Shown here piece by piece: positions 1-10,174 of a DNA stretch of 64,000 bases (positions are counted from its first letter, which is position 1; each line of letters starts with the position of its first letter). The stretch is taken from NCBI GenBank assembly GCA_002914845.1, contig JXTC01000576.1:98814-162813 (forward strand). Direction: 5' to 3'. Below the pieces are notes generated by a model that was given only the letters and a program-made list of their open reading frames with translations, searched no databases and was not told the origin of the DNA. The position numbers were made by a program, and so were the translations under genes. This stretch comes from Trema orientale (Eukaryota > Streptophyta > Magnoliopsida > Rosales > Cannabaceae).

Positions 1-277
1 GCACTGACTTCCTCACCGGCGCCGGAGCCGGCAACAGGGACCTTCTCTCCGCCAAGTTTGAGCCATGCCCATTTGAGGGGCTCTCACACTGATCACTCTC
101 TCTACTCTCTCGGCTCCTACGGCGTCGTTTCGACACCCGCCGTAGGAGCTCCTTACTCTTCGCCGAGGCGGAGGCGGCGGAGGCGGCGTCGTCGTCGTCG
201 TCGTCCGAAAACTTTCGGAGCAACTCGTCGGAGGACTTCTTGTTCACATGTTGAACTTTGTTACTATCAGAATCCAT
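1..277 (-). CDS. Unrecognised protein, N-terminal part (runs off the left edge)
   Basis: On the minus strand an ATG at 277-275 opens a frame that stays open to the window edge (92 codons). The product starts MDSDSNKVQHVNKKSSDELL, then has a run of six Asp, an Ala/Ser stretch, and a basic cluster KRRRRSR near residue 60 that could act as a nuclear localisation signal. GC content and the GAC/GCC triplet run differ sharply from the AT-rich DNA that follows, which supports real coding sequence. Acidic and basic low-complexity tracts suggest a nuclear regulatory protein, but I do not recognise a family. A plus-strand frame over the same bases (58-282) gives an Arg-run peptide that looks like an antisense shadow. 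The rest of the gene lies outside the window. Confidence 0.55.
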   Translation of the reverse strand, partial: MDSDSNKVQHVNKKSSDELLRKFSDDDDDDAASAASASAKSKELLRRVSKRRRRSRESRESDQCESPSNGHGSNLAERRSLLPAPAPVRKSV

Positions 278-1308
278 TTTAGAGCTAGAGGGAGAAAATA
301 GAGAATGGAATTGTGTAACGCAACGTGAATGTAATGTGGAAATATTTGAGATTGGTTTTATATGCAATTTTATTTTTTGGATTAATGTGTGCGTTAAATT
401 TTTGTAGGTGGGGGAAATGGACCGTTGGAGCTTGTAATAGATGTGGGAATAAAGGAATAATTTGAATAGATTGGGAATTGGGGGAAAACATAGCCGTTGA
501 GGGGTTTATAATGTATGATTGGCATGTGAGTTGGGGTGGTGAGGGATATAATTATAAGTTCTGGGAATAATATGGTCGGTTTATGCGCTTTTGTTTTTTT
601 CTGACACAAATATTTGGATCTGGTTTGGGTTTTGGGCAATAAATGTATACAACGGTTTGTAAATTGTAATGGATTAAAACGATTTGGTGGTATGTATTTA
701 TCAATTTTTTTTTTTGAGTAAATGTATTTATCAAATTTTCGTTATTTCCTTTTTTGGAAGTAATTTTTTTTTTTCTTAATTATTATTTCTAGTGATAATA
801 TCAAATGATTTTCAGGAATTTGACACAGACAATTCGTAATGAAAATGAAACCAAATGTCGTTTTCTCTTTTCTTTCTTTCTTTTCTTCGTTGGAACAACA
901 TATTTCAATCCATGTGTTTCTCCCGTTTCGTCAACAAAAGATACGTCGTTTTTATCAATGGATAAACGACATGTCGCTTTCTTTGCTGCCACGAAATTGT
1001 TCCTCTAATAAAAAACATGTACTATGGTAGTTCATAGAATTAAAACGACATATCTTTGCCCCGACTCCAAATTTTTATGACTTTTATTTATAAACGACAA
1101 TTGTCGTTATTCATCAACATTACAAACAGACGAATTGGCTATAGTGATATATTAACATAAAAGTTATATGTATCCATGCATTGTGCATGGTCCGTGGAAT
1201 ATGGATTCTTTGCAGTAGTCGCGGAGTTTTCGGTTTTAGAGGTAAAGTGGCTCTCGTCAGAACACTAGGACCGAGGCTATGAAAAGAAAGTGACAGAGTG
1301 TGTTATAA

Positions 1309-1349
<41 letters not shown>

Positions 1350-2399
1350 GAAATGAGGATTATGGGCTCGGACAACTGAGAGTGAAAGAGATTGTATTAG
1401 AAATATCGTGTGTGTATATTACAAAGCCGAAAATCTATGAGTAATGGCGAAGGACACCGATACTTAATATTATATGACGTGTCAGTGTGTTACTAGCAGA
1501 TTAAAATTACATTTCAAGTGAGACATAATTTATTAGTTAGATCACCCACTAATAGAATTATATCTCATTGTGGTATTAGGCTAATAGTACTTTATAGCAT
1601 TGCTCTTTATTTATAGGGAAGAAGAACTTTAGCCGCCTCTTGGAGTCTCTTAACTCTTTAACAACAAGTATTTTGACACTTGTCTTTGCGGAAATAACGT
1701 CTAAAAACAGTTAGTTTTTGGAGAAATCTTTAAATAGAAGCTCAGTTGAGACCTCTTAAGCAACTTACATTGATACCCAACCAGTTTCTAAGTGTAAAAG
1801 CTCTCTTTTACTCAATTTTAACTTTCAAATCATATTGAACCAATCTTAGAGTATCTTGTGTGTATTGTTTTAAAATCTCTTAGGCCAACATTGTATTCAT
1901 TACTTTAAAGGAGAGTTAGTGAGTGAGTTATCATTTGTTCATTCCTAAAATTATTTGTGAGGTGAGATTGGCACCGGTACCATAAACAACCAGATTTAGG
2001 TGAGATTGTCACCGGAATCTAAACAATCTGAGATTAGACGTGATAGAGACGAAGTCAAAACTATTGTAAAGGTTTGAGTGAGCCCCAAAAAGAATTCACT
2101 ATATTCGTAAAAAAGTTGGTCAAACCCACAATCTTGATCTGATAATGGATGCTCAAAGCAAATCACCTAGAGCCGGGGACACAGACAAATTATTACGTTT
2201 GCCAAACCTTGAAAAAACTGAGTTCACAATCTCTATATCCTTATTCTCTTTACTTTATTGTAAACTATTCAATTAAAGTATTTGATATATTGTGTGCTTA
2301 ATACAATTGGTATTATTGTTCTTTTAGCTTAAAAGTTTCAAAATAATAGTTTGTGGTTTTGAATACTTGAAAAGTTTTTGAAAAAGTTTTCAAAATCCA
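278..2399. other. Intergenic, transposon remnants, no gene seen
   Basis: No exon-like open frame. At about 815-1147 there is a possible CACTA-type MITE: the right end reads ...GGCTATAGTG, the inside repeats ACGAC/GTCGT motifs, and a weak inverted match (CAATTCGT) lies near 828. A pure (GA)n microsatellite covers 1312-1340. The stretch 1620-2340 has an LTR-like look (TATA-like AAATAGAAG near 1732, then a leader-like and T-rich end), but I found no matching ends or TSD, so this is only a suspicion. Confidence 0.4.
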
Positions 2400-2454
2400 A
2401 TTCATCTCCTTCTTGGATTGTCAATCTTGAGCTACCAGACAATTGTTGGAAGGA

Positions 2455-2960
2455 TAAATTGCAAGGCTTAATGTGATAAAGCGGGGTTCATGTGTAAGTC
2501 CAAGTAGAATGATTCATACAGTCTCCTTTACTTGATCAAGTTTAATTGGACAAATTTCAGTGGTACTTTTACCTATATTGATTTGACTTATGAATTTAAG
2601 AATGTTTCCAAATACATTAATAAGATTTTACGAAATGAGTAATGCTATGGATACCTTAAGGTGTCAAGCACCATACAAAATACTGGGTTGCATACTGGAT
2701 CCATCTGAAATGTTATTCTATCTTCTAGTAAAAAACTGATACCTTATATAGCGTTTGACATCTTAAGGTACCCCATAACTTTTCTCTTATAGAATACTTA
2801 ATAAAAGCAAAATTGATTGTACACCATTTTAGTCATGGGTAGAGTATAATGTTTGATCTTTCATTCTATTTTGTTTTGTGGCTACCAAAATCCCACAATG
2901 TTAGCAAAATAGGAGTTCATTACTTTTCCAACTATAAAACGACTAACCTTTCTTTATAAA
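2455..2960 (+). repeat. Diverged duplicate, copy 1, with USE/TATA-like promoter
   Basis: Two blocks here match two blocks at 6905-7465 in the same order: one around ATTGCAAGGCTTAATGTGAT (about 2459) and one around TACTTTTCCAACTATAAAA (about 2921). The second block carries ATCCCACAATG (2890-2900), close to the plant snRNA upstream sequence element RTCCCACATCG, followed after 32 bp by TATAAA (2933). That spacing is the one known for Pol II-type plant snRNA promoters. No recognisable U1, U2, U4 or U5 RNA follows. A MITE (2637-2782) splits this copy. Confidence 0.45.
2637..2782. mobile_element. MITE, GAGTAATGCTAT family
   Basis: The ends are inverted copies of each other: left GAGTAATGCTATGGATACCT, and the reverse complement of the right end reads AGTTATGGGGTACCTTAAG. 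The inner parts (AAGGTGTCAAGC against AAGATGTCAAAC) extend the match to about 35 bp. Relatives with the same tips are at 49427-49591, 60615-60839 and, interrupted, 61055-61745. There is no coding capacity. Superfamily not assigned. Confidence 0.6.
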
Positions 2961-4900
2961 AGTAAGGTAGCCTTCTTATTTAGAGTAAACGATAGTAAAA
3001 CTATGCTAATTTATAGTAAATGATAATAAAATCATTATCACTATATAGTTTGTATTGGATATATTCATTCGTCTACCTCATAAGTAATAGGATATAGTAA
3101 GTGATTACTTAAACGATAATAAAACCATTAACAATACACAATTTGTGCATGAAATAATTGATTATAGGAAATTAAAATTGAATAAATCTTTAGTTTCCAC
3201 ATTGTGAAATTATATTTACCTTTCGAAATGGATGAAAAAATTTAACTCTCTGAACAAAAGCTTGAACTTACAAACACTTCAGTCACTACTTGAACTTACA
3301 AACACTTCAGTCACTACTTCAGATACTCAAGTCAAAAATTATATTTACTTCTTGAAATGGATTATATAGATTTGTCCTTCACATCCTTCAATTGCTAATA
3401 CAATGAATTCTCAAAACGGATAATTAAATAGAAACTAAAATAGACTCTCCTCATTCCCTTGTTGTCCAAAGCACACACACTTAACATATGTATGAAAATT
3501 CTCTTGAAACTTATTTGCATAATTGAGTTTACACTCTATATATAGAAATTTGAGATGTCATTTAAAATTATTGTAAAATCCATACAATAAAGAACATAGT
3601 TTTAATCTAAATTTTAGTGAATTTAGATCTAAACACATACATACAAGAAAATAATGAGTACAAATATTAAACAATTTTTAAGCTATAAATATAATCTACA
3701 TCTGAGGAGATCACCAAGAAATTTTCTACTAAGAAAGATAACTCTTAGTTTTCATCTACTCGAAAGCTTCAAAAGCCCATAACTATATCCTCTCAGTTTT
3801 CACTATCTCAAAAACTCTAAGAACCCATAATTATACTTTTAGTATCCAATACATCCGAAACCTTAATTCACAGTCTTATCTTATCTAGTTACATTGGTTG
3901 CTCCATTAGTATCTCTTTCTCAAGCTGTCTCATAATTTGACTAAATACAAGGTCTATCTATAATATCAGAATTAATAGACAATTTAATAGCAATCCTACC
4001 TGTTGGTTTTATTTTCAAGTTGTTTATCTGTAAGCTTCTAATGTAATCAAAGTTCAGATTTATTTATTTTTTGATTATCTAGAGTTTAGAGCTCTAAATT
4101 TGTTACAAGTTATATTTTGTCTGCTAGTAGTAATTTGTTTATGCTACTTAGTGAAGCTGAAAACAAAAGAGAAAAAGAATTCTTTTCTTGTAGCAATGTT
4201 CTTAACCATTGAATGGGGATACAAATAGCAACTTTTATCTTTGTGTATAACCCGATGAAGATGAGCTTATGTTTTCTTCACGAGAAAAATATTATTCAAG
4301 AGATAAAAAATGTGCACGTTCGTTATGCATTCAATTTTCTTGTACTGTTGTTATGATGACAAACCTAAACCATAAGTGATCTCTTTCATGAATTTCACTG
4401 ACAACACTCCTGTAGTGTTCTACTATTGATTCTAGTTCACATGGACAGACTTAAGATTCTAAGTTTGGAGGAGAACACATACAAAAAGTTAACTTGATCC
4501 AGACAAGTAGCATATTGTGAGACAGGACGAGAAGTAACTAAGTTTTAACAAGGACTATAGGCCATAACAAAATAAAACATTCATAAGAGCATATCCATAC
4601 TAATTATGCATAACTGTAAATGACATAAAAAGAGAATTTCCTGAAATTAAAGAAAATAAATTGACGATAACTAAACTAAAAGTAGCGCCAATTCATTTAA
4701 GCTGAGACATATGGCCCAAAATCATAGCTTTGGACTTCTGTTGTAAAAACAAAATCTGACATTTTCAATAAAAAAATAATAATAACAATTAAAGGACGGA
4801 CAGAAGCAACTTAGAATCATCCAAAAAATCAGGCTGTATCAACTAAGTAATTAACATAAAACATTTAATATGAAAGAAAAAGTCGAAATAACAAGAAGAT
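2961..4900. other. Intergenic, no gene seen
   Basis: AT-rich sequence without an exon-like frame. A short direct repeat (TTGAACTTACAAACACTTCA, twice, near 3260-3310) is the only local structure I noticed. Confidence 0.5.
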
Positions 4901-4911
4901 AGATATGCCAA

Positions 4912-5160
4912 TTGAGGCTAGTTCAATTGGTCTAAAATTTTTGGGAGTGCATGGAAGGGGAGAAGTTCAAAGCCTTACCGACTAGTTTAGATTTTTGGGT
5001 ACTTTCGAATAGATGGAACTGCAGAGTGTAAATTGTTCTTTTCTTAGTGGAATATTTGTTAGTGATCTCCCGCGGACGTAGGCTACAATTTATAGTTGAA
5101 CCCCTTAATTTATACTCGTGTTCTTTATTTTCTTGTGTATGTGTGTGCGATTAGATATAA
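4912..5160 (+). mobile_element. Probable retroelement remnants (SINE-like then LTR-like)
   Basis: GAGGCTAGTTCAATTGG near 4914 resembles a Pol III A box and AAGTTCAAAGCC near 4965 a B box, as in tRNA-derived SINEs. From about 5060, CTCCCGCGGACGTAGG followed by a stretch ending in TTCTTTATTTTCTTGTG resembles the downstream end of copia-type LTRs. No TSD or poly(A) was found, so limits and class are uncertain. Confidence 0.35.
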
Positions 5161-6066
5161 ATTCATTATATAATTTAAGTCAATATTATAGATGCCAAAT
5201 TCTACAATTGAATTTATAGAGGGTCCATGACCACTTATAATCCTGTATCTAGGAAAAAAAGCTGCCTACTCACCTTTAAGGGATAGCTGCCTACTCACCT
5301 TTACAGGGATCAAACATAGTTCTGATTTCTCTGCAAAAAGTAAAAGATTAGTAGGATTCATATGTAGAGAGAATAAAATAGAAAAAAGAAGATATGGCCA
5401 TCAGAATGAAGAAGAAGACTATGTATTTATAGGCAAATAATAGGTATTTTATAAATAGGAAACTCTATTAATTAAATAATTAAAAATTATTATCTTTGGG
5501 TAACTAATCAAAATAGGATACTTACTTGATTTGAATTTTGGGTATCAATTTAGATACTTATCCGATCTTATCTGATAGGTGTCTTCAATATCTAATAATT
5601 ATCCTTTTAGAAAATATATATTCGTACCTTCCATAAATAGTCAGAATGCCACGTGGCCAGTTAAAATAGAATTGACAAATTCTGACTCTAACAAATATTA
5701 TGTTCTTGATTGTGTGGGTGTTACAACACTTCCAATAGTAAAGTCTAAGAACAAATGTGTTCTTAAACGGACAAAAAAAAAAGAAGAAAAGGTCATGCGA
5801 ATTTGTATTGCTTTATTTTAAGTGATAATTACCATATAGTCGTAAGATGAGTCAAATGTTATAAACATGTATTTGTAATCTGAGCAAAAAAAGATAAGTC
5901 AAAATCTCTAATGATTAACGATATTCAATTCTCTGACCAAAAAAAGAATACTTTTGGCATTCTATCAAACATCTGAACTCCTATTTTTTAATAAACGAAA
6001 AAAAAAAAATCACCGTCTTGGCATGTCAGACTAATTATTGATTTTACGAAATGAACTTGTATGCAA
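5161..6066. other. Intergenic, no gene seen
   Basis: AT-rich. An 80-codon open frame at 5579-5821 has no recognisable domain, no plausible splice context and biased low-complexity codons, so I do not call it a gene. A 20-bp direct repeat (AGCTGCCTACTCACCTTTA) occurs at about 5260 and 5286. Confidence 0.45.
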
Positions 6067-6084
6067 ATTTAGAACGATCATCTT

Positions 6085-6247
6085 TTTTTTTTTTTTTTTT
6101 AAAGTGGGGCTTAACTAATGACCACCATTTACTACAAATTAAAGGAAAATGACACACACACACTATCAAGGTTTGAACCCCTGACCCCCCCCAAACACAC
6201 ACACACAACCTTCAAATCTTGGACCAACTGAGCTAGCCCTAGTTGGC
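6085..6247 (-). mobile_element. tRNA-derived SINE with perfect 18-bp TSD
   Basis: Read on the minus strand the element starts GCCAACTAGGGCTAGCTCAG, containing a tRNA-like A box (TAGCTCAGTTGG), then a B box (GGTTCAAACCT, near 6170), and ends in a poly(A) tail (plus-strand T-run, about 6085-6100). It is flanked by identical copies of ATTTAGAACGATCATCTT at 6067-6084 and 6248-6265. A Pol III promoter, poly(A) tail and long TSD are the hallmarks of LINE-mobilised SINEs. A CA-rich, C-rich tract lies between B box and tail. The intact TSD suggests a fairly recent insertion. Confidence 0.93.
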
Positions 6248-6265
6248 ATTTAGAACGATCATCTT

Positions 6266-6889
6266 AATTATTGCTAGAGCAAATAAATATGAAGGATGGT
6301 GACTAATTAGTCTCATATTTTAGCTAGTTCAATACTTTAGTCTGGGAATAAGTTGACTTTTTAAAAAAAAAATAAATAGATATAGATTTGGTTAAGTTTA
6401 TTATATGAGTTCGAATGAGTTTGGGTAACTACACTGCGAATCTAAACAAGCAGCAAAATAAACAACATTGACTTATGAAAATTAAAAGAAACACACTCAC
6501 GAAATACTAAAAAAAAAAAAGTAACCTTTAGACTGAGAAGAAAAATAGAGGTTTAATTGTTTATCAAATTTACATTGTTTTTTTTTATTTTTTAAAAGAG
6601 GTAATTGAGTGCATAGACCATATGAAAATCCAAGAATGAGTATCTTTATATATGAATGTTTAACAAACTTGGTCTTTTTCAGGATTCTTTGTGATCTAAC
6701 GAATCCTTGTTGTAGATTCAGATTTACTTTTGTAGATGGTCTACTTTTTCCATTGACCAATCTTTTCACCAAGTGAAACTGACTTAACGAGAGGATCTAA
6801 AAGAAGACAAAACAATTTATAGCAATGGGGAGCCTGAAAGATGGATCAGTCGCACGAAACTCATAATAGGGGAGCCCGAAGTGATATTA
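6266..6889. other. Intergenic, no gene seen
   Basis: AT-rich. A 91-codon minus-strand frame (6497-6772) has no family features and ends in a poly-A/T tract; not called as a gene. Confidence 0.45.
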
Positions 6890-6904
6890 GTGTCAAGTCT
6901 CAAT

Positions 6905-7465
6905 GCAATAGATTGCAAGGTTTGCTGTGATAGAGCTGTTGTATAAGTCCATGTATTGGGATTCATGTCTTTTGCTTATTTGACCAGGTTTAGTTGGACA
7001 GAGTTCCATGGTTTTTTCCAAGGATGATGTTTCACGTAACAATTTGTGTCATTTACAAACTTTACTTGCGTTGATAAATTTGACTAAATTTTCATATTTT
7101 TCATCTAAGAAGTGAAAACACTTTCTCATTATTGGATAATCACGAAATTTCTCGAAAGTCAAAATTTTTGATTAATGGAGCAACAATATTTCCATTTTTG
7201 TTCTATAAGATACCAAAGTAGATGATTGACTCATACCATACTTTTGAAAAATTTTTATAACTCGAATTCTTATTTCTTATTTCTTATTAGTATCTCACGA
7301 TCAAGTAAAAATAAAATTGATCATACAAACCTTTTTTTTTTTTTTTTAAAAAAAAAACCTTATCTCTTTCAAACTATATTGTTTTGTGAGTACTAAAGTC
7401 CCACACTAGTAAAAAAAAAGACAGCTCATGACTTTTCCAATTATAAAATGACTCGACATTTAACA
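6905..7465 (+). repeat. Diverged duplicate, copy 2, with USE/TATA-like promoter
   Basis: This is the partner of 2455-2960. Shared words include ATTGCAAGG, TAAGTCCA and ACTTTTCCAA. GTCCCACACTA (7398-7408) is USE-like, and TATAAA begins at 7442 after a 33-bp gap, almost the same spacing as copy 1 (32 bp) although the sequence between has diverged. No known snRNA follows. The repeats could be relics of a small-RNA gene family or simply an old dispersed repeat. Confidence 0.45.
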
Positions 7466-7931
7466 TATATGGGAAGCAAATTAGAAAAATCAATCTTTTC
7501 TAAAAAAAAAGAAAGTTGGATTGCCGTATCATTGGTGGACAATGCAATATCTCTCACCAGCCGTATTAAGTATAATGGATTGTAACAAAAAAATATATAT
7601 TAAAATAGAATGAAAAATCTCATAGCAACCTTTTATATTTTTATTTTTCCTAGATAAAGCGATGGAGAAAGAATCTCCCATTTATAACAAAAACAAAAAA
7701 TGAAAAATCTCATAACAACCTTTTGGATTTGCATGGATTCACTTTAAGTTTTTTGTCTAAATAAAGTGAAAATAAAAGTAAAAATTTTCTTTGATTTTAA
7801 TTTTTTGAAAGAAATATGTTTAGCAAATTTTATTTCACTACTTTTTCTATATAAAAAAAGTGTAAATAATGAGAAAAAGTTATATATATATACATATATT
7901 AGATTTATTCGAATATATATGTATATATATA
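7466..7931. other. Intergenic, no gene seen
   Basis: AT-rich. A direct repeat around AATGAAAAATCTCATA(G/A)CAACCTTTT is seen near 7610 and 7699. No coding signal. Confidence 0.45.
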
Positions 7932-8422
7932 GGGCATCACTCAGTAGCTTTTTTTCTTTTTAAGGTATTGATAGAAAAAGAAGGAGCATTAAATAATGTG
8001 CATTTATTGTTATTATTTTATTTTTTACAACTACTCAAATCATTGTAGCCGTTAGATAATGATATATATATATATAGGTTCCCAATCCAGTAGGTATTTT
8101 TTTTTTTTTTACTTATCTATAGGTATTGTTTTGGCTAATTAAAATTGGTCACGCACGTCTTTTCATAGTAAAAGAATAAGAGAGAAAATAATTAAATAAT
8201 GAATATTTATTTTTATTTTTTTTCTAACTACTAAATTTATTGTAGCCATTAGATCAATAATCCAACGACTGGAGAAAAATAATAATGTATAGGTAAAAAA
8301 AAAAATACTTACTAGATTGGGAACCTNTTAATATAAAAAAAATGTGCAAAAAAATTTTTCATTGGTCAAAATGATACCTATGTATAGGTAAAAAAAAAAT
8401 ACATACTGGATTGGTGCCCATG
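7932..8422. mobile_element. Nested MITEs (TA-microsatellite family)
   Basis: The inner element 8076-8326 has inverted ends: left AGGTTCCCAATCCAGTAGGT; the reverse complement of the right end is AGGTTCCCAATCTAGTAAGT. It splits an older copy whose left part starts near 7932 (GGGCATCACTCAGTAG) and whose right end is TACTGGATTGGTGCCCAT (to 8422). The outer right half (ATGTGCAAAAAAATTTTTCA, then CCTATGTATAGG) matches the right half of the copy at 25856-26096. Both layers sit in (TA)n tracts. An N lies at 8327, exactly at the inner right edge. Related copy: 56536-56774. Confidence 0.7.
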
Positions 8423-8747
8423 TATATATATACACACACATATATATCCGTATAGAGTAAAAATGTATGCATGTTTTTTTGTTTTTAAAATTTGTTCAAA
8501 AAAATAAAGGAATTTGAAATTTTTTGTTATCACATATTCTAAAAATTTTGGTAACAATTTTTAAAAAACAGAAAATAAAAACAAAGTTGCCTAAACTTGC
8601 AACTTCCAAAAAAAATTCCATTTTTCTTTTTTAAAAAACAAAAATTAGAAAACGAAGGCAAATCCAAACAGACTTAAAATTTTTACATTATATTTTTATT
8701 TTTCCTTGAAAAAATAATGGAGAAATCTCCCATTTTTATTTATTATT
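8423..8747. other. Intergenic, no gene seen
   Basis: Microsatellite-like TA/CA tract at 8424-8450, then A- and T-rich sequence. Nothing else supported. Confidence 0.4.
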
Positions 8748-8895
8748 GACAACTCACATGCCACATGTATTGGTATTAAAAATTTGGTAAAAATTTTGAT
8801 ACACATATCATTATCCTTAGACAAAAGATAGTATTAGATGTACCAAAATTTGTACCAAATTTTTAATACCAACACATGTGCCATTTGAGTTGGCA
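8748..8895. mobile_element. Foldback MITE, with half copy at 8952-9045
   Basis: The arms are near-perfect inverted repeats of about 60 bp: left GACAACTCACATGCCACATG; reverse complement of the right end GCCAACTCAAATGGCACATG. Both arms continue into TATTGGTATTAAAAATTTGG-like sequence. The flanks share ATTATT, a possible TSD. A left-half copy of the same element follows at 8952-9045 (GACAACTCACATGCCACATG again), without its right arm. Confidence 0.7.
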
Positions 8896-9045
8896 TTATT
8901 TAATTAGTATATTAAAACTTACCACAAATATATTAATCATATTCACCAATTGAATATTGACAACTCACATGCCACATGTATTGTTATTAAAAATTTAGTA
9001 AAAGTTTTGGTACACATCATTATCCTTAGACAAAACATACTGAAA

Positions 9046-10174
9046 TATTGAAGATTCAGATGACACCTAACATGGAGCACATAAAAAAATTTGTAATTAT
9101 ACCGTAGAGCACATAAAAAAAAATTGTTATTATACTAATGAAATCGTCCATGGATTCCTGATCCGCATGCAACCACCAAAAATAGAAAAAAGAAATACAA
9201 CATAAGCCTCCTAATAGCATAAGAAAAATAATAACCAGAATAACAATAACAGGTTTCGATGGAAAACTGCTCAATCTTAAGCTCCACAGATTCATCCTAT
9301 TAGACCACGAGGCCTTATCCAGACACCGGTTTTATAACTTATGAGGCCTGAAATTACAAATATTCCATGTTAGTTGGATAATTTTTCAAAAACCATGGCA
9401 CACTGGAGACTGATCTTTAATGATTAGCCTTAAATTCTCAAGGACTCGTGTCTCTGGGAAAAATACACAATCTATTCGGAAATTTCACTCCGTTCTTTTT
9501 TTTTTTTAAAACAAAAAAGACTCTGAATTTTATAGAAGTACATTTCAAACCTTTGATTTAGATTTTCTTTCAAATCTCTCCCTAATTAAACTTACCAAGT
9601 GAAAGTACAAATTTATCCTCTTAGACAAGGGAAAACCTAAGCAAAGAAACTTAAACCTAAAAGACCGTGACAAAGTATGCTACCTTTATATAATGTTTGG
9701 CTACTTAAATAAGCAATATTTATCACGGTAAGACAAGTTTTTTAGGTTCATATATTTGTTTAGTTGAATTTTTTGGTGTTTATAGAGAACAAGCTTTCAT
9801 CTCCATTCACTGATTTTGATCTGTTGCATGGACCATCAGGAAATGTGAAAGAAAATTCAAATTCAAATTTTGGATTGCAAGAACCGAAATACATGATTTT
9901 TTGTGACAAAAAAAGAGTAAAACCTTCAGGGTTGATTGTTGAATTTTCTTCGTAGAGTTTCGGCGAAAAACACGGTAGTACCAACTAATTTACTCCCTCC
10001 ATGTGAAAAGTCAAAAATCAAACTACTTGAAGGAAATCCCAGACTGTAAAATCTTTTCTTGGATGCAGGTTTTCTTACAATTTTGACTTCTTGATGATCA
10101 CTTGTTAATAGAACATTACTTGAATTCAATGTCAAACTTTGATTCATGACTTACCATCATAGTTTGGTACCAAG
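9046..10174 (-). other. Region downstream of POLD2, no intact gene
   Basis: This lies 3' of the POLD2 stop and probably includes its 3' UTR. Minus-strand frames at 9760-9984 and 9926-10147 overlap in different frames and have no family features. The minus-strand frame 9056-9295 is strongly hydrophobic (start MNLWSLRLSSFPSKPVIVIL) and has a possible donor (A|GTATAA) after FIS; it could be an exon relic of a membrane protein, but nothing joins to it. Confidence 0.35.

Noticed and set aside
58..282. Plus-strand frame encoding an Arg-run peptide
   Set aside because: It is antisense to the better supported minus-strand frame; the Arg run is the complement of GAC/GCC codons.
9056..9295. Hydrophobic 79-codon minus-strand frame next to POLD2
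   Set aside because: It could be a membrane-protein exon relic, but there is no second exon or conserved motif, and the end runs through AT-rich repeats.
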